Positions 23,809 through 31,205 of a stretch of 64,000 nt of DNA are shown piece by piece. Origin of the DNA: Schlegelella_A sp036496385 (GTDB lineage: Bacteria; Pseudomonadota; Gammaproteobacteria; Burkholderiales; Burkholderiaceae_C); contig DASXLD010000086.1 of NCBI GenBank assembly GCA_036496385.1, forward strand, positions 15,509-79,508, written 5' to 3'. The notes under the pieces are model-generated. The model was given only the letters and a program-made list of their open reading frames with translations, was not told the origin of the DNA and searched no databases. The number at the start of each line of letters is the position of its first letter. Position 1 is the stretch's first letter. Made by a program: the position numbers and the translations under genes.

Positions 23809-25041
23809 TTAAGCCTTCTTGCGCAGAGGAACCACCGCGCCTTTTGTCTCCGCTCTCGCGCAGAACGCAGCCCAGTCAGCCATCATCTTCACGCGCTTGT
23901 TGAACAGGTCACCGCGTCGATACGCAGCCTCGACTTTGTCGCCGATCGTGTGGGCCAAGGCCATCTCAGCCGCCTCTCTCGGATAGTTCGTCCGCTCGGA
24001 ACACCAGTCGCGAAAGGTCGAGCGGAACCCGTGTGGGACGGCGCCCACTCTCATGCGGCGTAGGACAGCGGTGAGGCTCATGTCGCTAAGCATCCCCCCG
24101 CGGGGTGACGCAAACACTAGGTCGGTTCCTTTGTCGCGCGGCACACTTCGGAGGATGGCGCGCACAGCGCTTGAGAGAGGGACTCGATGTTCCTTGCCCG
24201 CCTTCATGCGCTCTGCGGGGACGGTCCACATAGCCGCGTCCATGTCGAACTCATCCCAACGCGCGCCCCTGACTTCGCCAGAGCGTGCAGCCGTAAGGAC
24301 GGTGAACTCCAGCGCCTTGGCAGCGAGCCCCGCTTGAGAGCGCAACGACTCCATGAAGGGCCCCAGCTCGGAGACGGCTAGCGCGGCATGGTGCCCCGCG
24401 TTCGCCACCGTCGACGGGGCTGGCAGCACGTTGTCCAGGTGACCCTTCCACCGAGCCGGGTTCAAGCCCTCCCGGTAGCCGCGCGTGGTGGCCCAGTCAA
24501 GCACTGACTCCAGGCGACCCCTAAGGCGGGAAGCAGTCTCAGTCTTGCTCTTCCAGAGGGGCTCTAGAACCGCCAACACTTGCGGTAGCGCGATGTCGCG
24601 CACAAGCAGATCGCCTATCAGCGGGTAAGCGTACGTCTCCAATGTATTGCGCCATTGCTGCGCGTGCTTGGGGTTGCGCCACCCGGCCTCGTGCGCGTCG
24701 ATGTAGGCGAGTGCGCAGAACTTGAACGTGCGCGCAGCCGCTTGGTCGGCCTTCAAAGCACTCCGCATCGCCCTGGCGTGCGCGATAGGGTCGATGCCGG
24801 CCTTGACCTTCAAACGGGCTTCGCGGGCCGCGTCTCGCGCGCCGGCCAAGGTCACATCGGGGAAGCCGCCGAGGCCCATGTCTCTGCGTTTGTTGCCAAC
24901 CTGCACGCGCAGCACCCAGCTTCGCGTGCCGCTTGGCGTTACTTGCAGCGCGAGGCCGGCCACGCCACCAACGAAGTGAAGGCCCGGCGATGTCAGCCGG
25001 CTAACCGCCAACGGGCCAAACTCAGCAGCCTTCCTTCCCAT
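23809..25041 (-). CDS. P4-type tyrosine integrase
   Basis: The 410-aa site-specific recombinase has an N-terminal DUF4102-type domain (MGRKAAEFGPLAVSRL, GVAGLALQVTPSGTRSW) and a C-terminal catalytic domain (about 215-400). Catalytic residues visible are Arg253 (TAARSGEVRGA), His337 and Arg340 (PHGFRSTFRDW), His364 and Tyr374 (VEAAYRR). ATG 25041 is preferred because GGAG lies eight bases upstream; an in-frame TTG four codons earlier is weaker. It sits 158 bases from tRNA-Ser, the attachment site this family uses. Confidence 0.95.
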   Translation of the reverse strand: MGRKAAEFGPLAVSRLTSPGLHFVGGVAGLALQVTPSGTRSWVLRVQVGNKRRDMGLGGFPDVTLAGARDAAREARLKVKAGIDPIAHARAMRSALKADQAAARTFKFCALAYIDAHEAGWRNPKHAQQWRNTLETYAYPLIGDLLVRDIALPQVLAVLEPLWKSKTETASRLRGRLESVLDWATTRGYREGLNPARWKGHLDNVLPAPSTVANAGHHAALAVSELGPFMESLRSQAGLAAKALEFTVLTAARSGEVRGARWDEFDMDAAMWTVPAERMKAGKEHRVPLSSAVRAILRSVPRDKGTDLVFASPRGGMLSDMSLTAVLRRMRVGAVPHGFRSTFRDWCSERTNYPREAAEMALAHTIGDKVEAAYRRGDLFNKRVKMMADWAAFCARAETKGAVVPLRKKA

Positions 25042-25199
25042 CGTCCACTCCAATCCATCGTAGCACCCATCAATTATGATGAGAATTCCTGAAGTGTCAA
25101 GAAGCGCAACGAACCAAACCGACGGACGGCGGCTAGGGCGCTACCGGGCTAAACGAGGGGTTTGCTGAGATGCCCTGAGAGGGTGTGATGGGTACAGGG

Positions 25200-25213
25200 T
25201 GGCGGAGACGGTG
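25200..25213 (-). repeat. Right attachment site within tRNA-Ser 3' end
   Basis: TGGCGGAGACGGTG is the 3' terminal 14 bases of the intact tRNA-Ser gene, repeated exactly at 14617-14630 in direct orientation. Integration here leaves the tRNA complete. Confidence 0.7.
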
Positions 25214-25289
25214 AGATTCGAACTCACGGAGGAGTTGCCCCCTCGGCAGTTTTCAAGACTGCTGCCTTAGACCACTCGGCCACGTCTCC
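25200..25289 (-). tRNA. tRNA-Ser (anticodon TGA)
   Basis: This is a 90-base class II tRNA with a 7-bp acceptor stem GGAGACG/CGTCTCC, anticodon loop CTTGAAA (anticodon TGA, serine UCA codons) and a long variable arm CCGAGGGGGCAACTCCTCCG. The T-arm is GTGAGTTCGAATCTCAC. Discriminator G and encoded CCA are present. It serves as the integration target of the adjacent island. Confidence 0.97.
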
Positions 25290-25338
25290 ACGATCGTCGT
25301 CGCGATCTTCGCACGAGCGCGGGCGGCGATCGGACGCG

Positions 25339-26160
25339 CTAGCGCGCGTGCGGCGCTCCGGCGCAGTCGACCTGGACGAGCTCGCGCCTGCCGCCGTCGA
25401 TCCGCATCGCGCTGAGCTTGCCGCCCCAGACGCAGCCGGTGTCGAGGCAGAGCACGTCGGCACGGTCGAACAGGCCGAGCGATGACCAGTGGCCGAACGC
25501 GATCGGCACAGCGGCGGTGCGACGTCCTGGAACGTCGAACCACGGCCGAAAGCCCGGCGGGGCCGCAGCGGCGCCGTCCTTGGTCACGAACTCGAGCGTG
25601 CCGTCGTCGGCCACGAACCGCGTCCGCGTCAACGTGTTCAGGGTGAAGCGCAGCCTGGCGTCGCCGGCGAGGGCGTCGCTCCAGCGAGTCGGTTCGTTGC
25701 CGAACATCGCATCGAGGAATTCGCGCGGCTCGCGCTCGGCGAGCGCGGTCGCGAGCGCGCGCGCCAGCACGAGCACGGTCTCGACGTTCCACTGCGGGAC
25801 GACGCCCGCGTGCAGCATCAGCCAGCCGTGCTCGAAGACCGCCATCGGCCGCTGCCGCAGCCAGTCGAGCCAAGCCTCGCGGTCGGGCGCGTCGAGGATG
25901 TCGCCGATCGTGTCGCTGCGGTGGTGCGGCCGGACGCCCGCGGCAACGGCGAGCAGATGCCAGTCATGGTTGCCGAGCAGGCAGGTCGCCGCCGCGCCCA
26001 GGCCGCGCAGGCGGCGCAGCGTCGCCAGCGACGCCGGCCCACGGTTGACGAGGTCGCCGAGCACGTAGAGGCGGTCGCGTGACGGCGAGAAACCGATCGT
26101 CTCGAGCAGGCGGTCGAGCGCGCCGGCGCAGCCCTGGACATCGCCGACGAGATAGTTCAC
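25339..26160 (-). CDS. apaH: Diadenosine tetraphosphatase ApaH
   Basis: The 273-aa symmetrical Ap4A hydrolase cleaves Ap4A to two ADP and in enterobacteria also decaps Np4-RNA. Metal-site motifs of the PPP phosphoesterase fold are intact: GDVQGC (6-11), LGDLVNRG, GNHDWHL, and later LMLHAG and FGHWSSLG. Length matches E. coli ApaH (280 aa). It is a chromosomal gene next to the tRNA-Ser end of the island, divergent from the CNNM/CBS gene. Confidence 0.95.
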   Translation of the reverse strand: MNYLVGDVQGCAGALDRLLETIGFSPSRDRLYVLGDLVNRGPASLATLRRLRGLGAAATCLLGNHDWHLLAVAAGVRPHHRSDTIGDILDAPDREAWLDWLRQRPMAVFEHGWLMLHAGVVPQWNVETVLVLARALATALAEREPREFLDAMFGNEPTRWSDALAGDARLRFTLNTLTRTRFVADDGTLEFVTKDGAAAAPPGFRPWFDVPGRRTAAVPIAFGHWSSLGLFDRADVLCLDTGCVWGGKLSAMRIDGGRRELVQVDCAGAPHAR

Positions 26161-26286
26161 GGCTTGCCGGCCCTCGGCGGCCGCGATCCGGGAGCGCCGC
26201 TTGCAATGGCGGCGGAAAAGGCGCGGGCGGGGGCGGGCACGGAGGCGATTCTGCTACGCTGGCCTCCCGCCTCGCCGCCCTCGTGC

Positions 26287-27603
26287 ATGGAAGTCGCCCT
26301 CCTGCTCTTCCTGATCTTCGTGAACGCCCTGTTCGCCATGTCCGAGATGGCGCTCACGGCGAGCCGCAAGGCGCGGCTGCAGGTGATGGTCGAGGCCGGC
26401 GACTCCGGCGCCCAGCACGCCATCGAACTGCATGACGACCCGACCAAGTTCCTCTCGGTCGTCCAGATCGGCATCACCTCGATCAGCATTCTGAACGGCA
26501 TCGTCGGCGACGCCGCCTTCTCGGCACCGTTCGCGCACTGGCTGCACGCCAACTTCAGCATCGGCGACCGTGCCGCCGAGATTGCGGCGACGGCAATGGT
26601 CGTCGTCTCGATCACCTTCCTCACCATCATCTTCGGCGAGCTGGTGCCGAAGCGGATCGGCATCCAGTACCCCGAAACCGTAGCCCGCTTCGTCGCCCGG
26701 CCGATGGAGTGGCTGTCGCTGATCGCGCGGCCGTTCGTGCGGCTCCTGTCGTGGTGCACCGAAGGGACGCTTCGCCTGATGGGGATCCGCGGCGGCCCGG
26801 ACCGCAGCGTCACCGAGGAGGAGATCGCCGCCAGCCTCGAGGAGGGGCTCGACGCCGGCGTCATCGAGGCGCAGGAGCACCAGATGGTGCGCAACGTCTT
26901 TCGCCTCGACGACCGCCAGGTCGGCTCGATGATGATCCCGCGCGCCGAGATCGTCTGGCTGGAGGCGACGAGCACCGCGGAGGACGTGCTGCGCGTCATC
27001 GGCGACGCCGAGCACTCGCGCTATCCCGTCTGCCGCGGCGGCCTCGACGACATCCTCGGCGTGATCAGTGCGCAGAAGCTCCTGCAGCAGGCGATCCAGG
27101 GCCATGCATTCGCGGTCGACCGCGACCTGCAGTCGCCTGTCTTCGTTCCCGAGACGCTGTCCGGAATGGAGCTGCTCGAGCACTTCCGCGCCTCGAGCAC
27201 GCAGATCGTCTTCGTCGTCGACGAGTACGGCGAGGTGCAGGGGATGATCACGGTGCGCGACGTCCTCGAGGCGATCACCGGCGAGTTCAGCACCGAGATC
27301 GAGGCCGATTCGTGGGCAGTGCAGCGCGACGACGGCAGCTGGCTGTTCGACGGCCTGATCCCGACTCCGGAATTGAAGGATCGGCTGGCCCTGAAGGAGC
27401 TGCCCGAGGAGGACCGCGGCCGCTACAACACGCTCGCCGGAATGATCATGCTGCTGCTCGGCAGGTTGCCGGAAGAGGCCGACGCGGTCGAGTGGGAGGG
27501 CTGGCGCTTCGAGGTTGTCGACCTCGACGGCAAGCGCGTCGACAAGGTCCTCGCCAGCGCACTCGCGCCGCAGGCGATCGTCCACGAGTCGGCGGGCACC
27601 TGA
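26287..27603 (+). CDS. CNNM/CBS-domain transporter (hemolysin family)
   Basis: The 438-aa inner-membrane protein has an N-terminal CNNM (DUF21) domain with about four hydrophobic segments (LLLFLIFVNALFAMSEMAL, VVSITFLTIIFGELVPKR). A CBS pair follows (about 205-330; REEH-like EHQMVRNVFRLDDRQV), then a C-terminal CorC_HlyC domain (about 345-430; NTLAGMIMLLLGRLPEEAD). Relatives are implicated in Mg2+/Co2+ export; older names call them hemolysins. ATG 26287 gives the normal membrane start and avoids overlap with apaH. pcaB follows 20 bases later. Confidence 0.88.
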   Translation: MEVALLLFLIFVNALFAMSEMALTASRKARLQVMVEAGDSGAQHAIELHDDPTKFLSVVQIGITSISILNGIVGDAAFSAPFAHWLHANFSIGDRAAEIAATAMVVVSITFLTIIFGELVPKRIGIQYPETVARFVARPMEWLSLIARPFVRLLSWCTEGTLRLMGIRGGPDRSVTEEEIAASLEEGLDAGVIEAQEHQMVRNVFRLDDRQVGSMMIPRAEIVWLEATSTAEDVLRVIGDAEHSRYPVCRGGLDDILGVISAQKLLQQAIQGHAFAVDRDLQSPVFVPETLSGMELLEHFRASSTQIVFVVDEYGEVQGMITVRDVLEAITGEFSTEIEADSWAVQRDDGSWLFDGLIPTPELKDRLALKELPEEDRGRYNTLAGMIMLLLGRLPEEADAVEWEGWRFEVVDLDGKRVDKVLASALAPQAIVHESAGT

Positions 27604-27622
27604 TGGCGGCGAGGCGCATCGC

Positions 27623-28990
27623 ATGACGGCGTCGATCTTCGCGCGCACGCTCGCGAGCGCAGCGATGGTCGACGTCTTCGGCGATCGCTCGGTCGTCGCG
27701 GCGATGCTCTCGTTCGAAGCCGCGCTCGCCGAGGCCGAGGCCGCCGAAGGCATCGTCCCCGCGAACGCCGTCGCTGCGATCGCCGACGCGTGCCGCGCCG
27801 GGGTCGATATCGACGCCGTCGTCGCCGCTGCGCGCGGCGCCGGCAGCCTCGCGATCCCGCTCGTCAGGGCGCTCACCGCAGCGGTCGCGGCGCGCGACCC
27901 GGCCGCCGCCGGCTGGGTTCACTGGGGCAGCACGAGCCAGGACGTGATCGACTCGGCGATGGTGCTCGTCAGCGGCCGTGCGCTCGACCTGATCGATGCC
28001 GACCTCGACCGCCTGGCGAAGGCGCTGCTCGCACTCGCACGGATGCATGCACGAACGCCGATCCTGGCGCGCACGCTGCTGCAGCCGGCACAGGTCGTGA
28101 GCTTCGGCTTCAAGGTCGTCGCCTGGCTCGCGCCGCTGGTTCGCGCCCGCGATCGGCTCGCGCGGGCGCGCCGGGCGGCGCTGCGCCTGCAGTTCGGCGG
28201 TGCCGTCGGCACGCTGGCAACGCTCGGCGACAAAGGCCCGGCGGTGGCGCGTCGGCTCGGCGAGCGGCTCGGCATGCCGGCCGGCGATGCCTGGCACGTG
28301 CAGCGCGACGACTGGGTCGCGCTCGGCTGCGAGGTCGCCGTCCTGTGCGGCTCGCTCGCCAAGATCGGCACCGATCTGGCCCTGCTCGCGCAAGGCGAAG
28401 TCGGCGAGGTCGCCGAGCCGTCCGGCGAGGGCCGCGGTGGCTCCTCGGCGATGCCGCAGAAGCGAAATCCGGTCGCCGCGATGACGTCGATCGCCGCCGG
28501 GGTGCGCGCGCCGCAGCACGCCGCCGCCCTGCTCGCGGCGATGCGGCAGGCGCACGAGCGCGGCCTCGGCGAGTGGCAGGCGGAGCTTGCCGAGTGGCCG
28601 TCGCTCTTCCTCGCTGCCCACGGCGCGCTCGTCGCGCTCGCCGACGCGGTCGCGGGCCTCGAGGTCGATCCGCGGCGCATGCGCGACAACATCGCGCGCC
28701 AGCACGGCACGGTCTTCGCCGAGCCGGCGGCGGCGCTGCTCGTACCGACCCTCGGCAAGGCGAAGGCGGCTGTCGTCGTCGGCGCGCTCGCCGCGCGAGC
28801 CGCTGCCGGCGAAGGCGATCTCGACGCGCTGGTGCGCGTCGATCCCGCATTTGCCGGCGTCGATCCGGCCGCGATCGCCGCCGCGTTCGATGTCGACGCT
28901 GCGGCGCGACGTGCCGGCGACTTCGCCGCCGCGCAACTCGACCGCCTCGCACGTGCTCTTGCTTCCAACTCCGCCGGAGACTCCCGATGA
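27623..28990 (+). CDS. pcaB: 3-carboxy-cis,cis-muconate cycloisomerase
   Basis: The 455-aa enzyme is of the fumarase/aspartase superfamily and lactonises 3-carboxy-cis,cis-muconate in the protocatechuate branch of the beta-ketoadipate pathway. Superfamily signature GSSAMPQKRNP is present, as are HWGSTSQDVIDSAMVL and the C-terminal adenylosuccinate-lyase-like region. Length fits PcaB (about 450). It starts at ATG 27623 and its TGA overlaps the ATG of the next gene, which encodes the following two pathway steps; the order matches the reaction order. Confidence 0.93.
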   Translation: MTASIFARTLASAAMVDVFGDRSVVAAMLSFEAALAEAEAAEGIVPANAVAAIADACRAGVDIDAVVAAARGAGSLAIPLVRALTAAVAARDPAAAGWVHWGSTSQDVIDSAMVLVSGRALDLIDADLDRLAKALLALARMHARTPILARTLLQPAQVVSFGFKVVAWLAPLVRARDRLARARRAALRLQFGGAVGTLATLGDKGPAVARRLGERLGMPAGDAWHVQRDDWVALGCEVAVLCGSLAKIGTDLALLAQGEVGEVAEPSGEGRGGSSAMPQKRNPVAAMTSIAAGVRAPQHAAALLAAMRQAHERGLGEWQAELAEWPSLFLAAHGALVALADAVAGLEVDPRRMRDNIARQHGTVFAEPAAALLVPTLGKAKAAVVVGALAARAAAGEGDLDALVRVDPAFAGVDPAAIAAAFDVDAAARRAGDFAAAQLDRLARALASNSAGDSR

Positions 28991-30210
28991 GCGCCCCCGA
29001 CCGCAGCGACGACTTCGAGCGCGGCCTCGCCAACCGCCGCGCCGTGCTCGGCGACGAATGGGTCGAGCGCTCGCTGGCGGGCGCGACCGACTTCAACGCC
29101 GACTTCCAGAGCCTGATCACGCGCTACGCGTGGCACGAGATCTGGGGCCGACCGGGGCTCGACCACGAGACGCGGCGGCTGCTCGTTCTCGGCATGACGA
29201 TGGCGCTGGCGCGCTGGGAAGAGTTCGAGCTGCATTGCCGCGCCGCGATCCGCGGCGGCGTGCCGCTCGAGAAGATCCGCGAGACGCTGCTGCAGGGGGC
29301 GATCTACTGCGGCGTGCCGGCGGCCAACACCGCGTTCAAGATCGCCGGCGAGATCCTGCGCGCCGAAGGCCGGCCGCCGGCGCCGGCCTCGCTCGCCACC
29401 GACAGCAGGGTCGCGACCCACCACACCTTCAGCGCGCCGCAGCTGCACGTCGCCGTGCAGGGTGAGGGGCCGCCGGTCGTGCTCAGCCACGCGCTCGGCC
29501 TCGACGTCGCGATGTGGGACGGGCTCGCTCGGCGCCTATCGGCGCAATACACCGTGCTGCGCTACGACCACCGTGGTCACGGCGAATCGGCTGCGCCGCC
29601 GGGACCCTACACGATCGACGACCTGGTCGACGACGCCGCGCGCCTGATTCGCGAGTGGGGTCGCGGCCCGGTCGCATGGATCGGCCTGTCGATGGGTGGC
29701 ATGGTCGGCCAGGGTCTGGCCGTTCGCCATCCGGAGCTGCTGCGCGGCGCCGTCCTCGCCAACACGGTGGCCCGCTACCCCGACGCGGCACGCCCGACGT
29801 GGGCAGCGCGGATCGCGGCGGTCGAGCAGGGCGGCATGGCCGCGGTCACCGACGCGGTCGTCGAGCGCTACCTGCACGCCGACTACCGCGCGGCGCATCC
29901 GGACGTCGCCGCCGCGTTGCGGGCCAAGCTGCTGCGGACCGACCCTGCCGCCTACGTCGCGTGCTGCCACGCGGTCGCCAACGTCGACTGGCTCGAGCGG
30001 CTGGCGAGCGTCCGGCTGCCGACCCTCGTCATCGCCGGCGCACGCGACGCCGGCGCGACGCCGGAGATGGCGCGGGCGATCGCCGAGCGGATCGCGGGCG
30101 CCGAGCTGCGCGTCTTCGCCGACGCGTCGCACCTGAGCGTGGTCGAGGTCGGCGACGAATTCCACGCCGCGGTATCGTCGTTCCTCGCCTCGTTGCCGGC
30201 GTCGCACTGA
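28987..30210 (+). CDS. pcaCD: 4-carboxymuconolactone decarboxylase / 3-oxoadipate enol-lactonase fusion
   Basis: The 407-aa bifunctional enzyme carries out consecutive steps. Residues about 1-125 are a PcaC decarboxylase (ITRYAWHEIWGRPGLD, ELHCRAAIRGGVPLEKIRET, catalytic-type His83). Residues about 140-405 are a PcaD alpha/beta hydrolase with nucleophile Ser235 (GLSMGG), Asp354 and His382. The order PcaC-PcaD is the reverse of the actinobacterial PcaL fusion (PcaD-PcaC). Its start overlaps the pcaB stop. A 28-residue linker joins the halves. Confidence 0.93.
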   Translation: MSAPDRSDDFERGLANRRAVLGDEWVERSLAGATDFNADFQSLITRYAWHEIWGRPGLDHETRRLLVLGMTMALARWEEFELHCRAAIRGGVPLEKIRETLLQGAIYCGVPAANTAFKIAGEILRAEGRPPAPASLATDSRVATHHTFSAPQLHVAVQGEGPPVVLSHALGLDVAMWDGLARRLSAQYTVLRYDHRGHGESAAPPGPYTIDDLVDDAARLIREWGRGPVAWIGLSMGGMVGQGLAVRHPELLRGAVLANTVARYPDAARPTWAARIAAVEQGGMAAVTDAVVERYLHADYRAAHPDVAAALRAKLLRTDPAAYVACCHAVANVDWLERLASVRLPTLVIAGARDAGATPEMARAIAERIAGAELRVFADASHLSVVEVGDEFHAAVSSFLASLPASH

Positions 30211-30248
30211 CGCAGCGCCCGCGACGCTCCCGAACCCACGGACATGCC

Positions 30249-31205
30249 ATGAGCAAAGCATTCGCATCGCAGGCCGACCTCGCCGACAAGCAGGTCACCT
30301 TCACCCGTCTTTCCGACAACGCCTACGCGTACACCGCCGAGGGCGACCCGAACACCGGCGTCGTCATCGGCGACGACGCCGCGATGGTGATCGACACCCA
30401 GGCGACGCCGGTGATGGCCGCCGACGTCATCCGCCACATCCGTACCGTCACCGACTTGCCGATCAAGTACGTCGTGATGAGCCACTACCACGCGGTCCGC
30501 GTTCTCGGCGCGAGCGCATATTCGGCCGAGGGCGCGAGCGAGATCATCGCCAGCGAGGACACGCGCGACCTGATCGTCGAGCGCGGCGGCGCCGACATGA
30601 AGAGCGAGATCGAGCGCTTCCCGCGCCTCTTTCGCGCCGTCGAGACGATCCCCGGCCTGACCTGGCCGACGCTGACGTTCAAGGGCGAGATGACGGTCTG
30701 GCTCGGCAAGCTCGAGGTCAAGCTGATGCAGCTCGGCCGCGGCCACACCAAGGGCGACACGGTCGCCTGGCTGCCGCAGCAGAAGATCCTGTTCAGCGGC
30801 GATCTCGTCGAGTACGGCGCGACCGCGTATGCGGGCGACGCCTATTTCCACGACTGGCCGAAGACGCTCGACCGGGTCGAGGCGCTCGGCGCGACCGCGA
30901 TCGTCCCCGGCCGCGGCGCCGCGCTCACCGACCCGGCGATGTGCCGCGACGGGATCGCGACGACACGCGCGTTCATCCGCGAGCTGCTCGCGAGCGTCAA
31001 GGAGGGCGTCGCACTCGGGCACGACCTGAAGCGCGTCTATGCCGACACCGACGCCGCGTTGCGGCCGAAATACGGTCAGCAGTTCATCTACGAGCACTGC
31101 ATGCCGTTCGACGTCTCGCGCGCCTACGACGAGGCGACCGGCCACCCCGACCCGCGCATCTGGACGGCAGAGCGCGACCAGGACATGTGGGCGGCGCTGG
31201 CATGA
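30249..31205 (+). CDS. MBL-fold hydrolase with altered metal motif
   Basis: The 318-aa soluble protein has a metallo-beta-lactamase fold: GDDAAMVIDTQATPVMA, then SHYHAVR, LGRGHTKGDTVAWLPQQKIL and FSGDLVEYG. The canonical HxHxDH motif reads H79-Y-H81-A-V-R84, so the Asp and third His are missing. Other metal ligands (H in GRGHTKGD, D in SGDL) remain. This suggests one-metal binding or an altered reaction. It follows the pca fusion by 38 bases and overlaps the molybdenum enzyme gene (ATGA), pointing to a shared aromatic or aldehyde pathway. Confidence 0.8.
   Translation: MSKAFASQADLADKQVTFTRLSDNAYAYTAEGDPNTGVVIGDDAAMVIDTQATPVMAADVIRHIRTVTDLPIKYVVMSHYHAVRVLGASAYSAEGASEIIASEDTRDLIVERGGADMKSEIERFPRLFRAVETIPGLTWPTLTFKGEMTVWLGKLEVKLMQLGRGHTKGDTVAWLPQQKILFSGDLVEYGATAYAGDAYFHDWPKTLDRVEALGATAIVPGRGAALTDPAMCRDGIATTRAFIRELLASVKEGVALGHDLKRVYADTDAALRPKYGQQFIYEHCMPFDVSRAYDEATGHPDPRIWTAERDQDMWAALA

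Larger units (their letters stand above)
14617..25213. mobile_element. Integrative element in tRNA-Ser(TGA), about 10.6 kb
   Basis: The element is bounded by 14-bp direct repeats, with a P4-type integrase adjacent to the tRNA. It contains an AlpA-like regulator, a CHC2 zinc-finger protein, a RepA-like ATPase and several small proteins of the kind found in satellite-like islands. GC content is visibly lower than on both sides. No capsid, tail, packaging or conjugation gene is seen, so mobility would depend on helpers or it is a relic. The left half holds three PEP-CTERM genes and other cargo. Confidence 0.75.
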
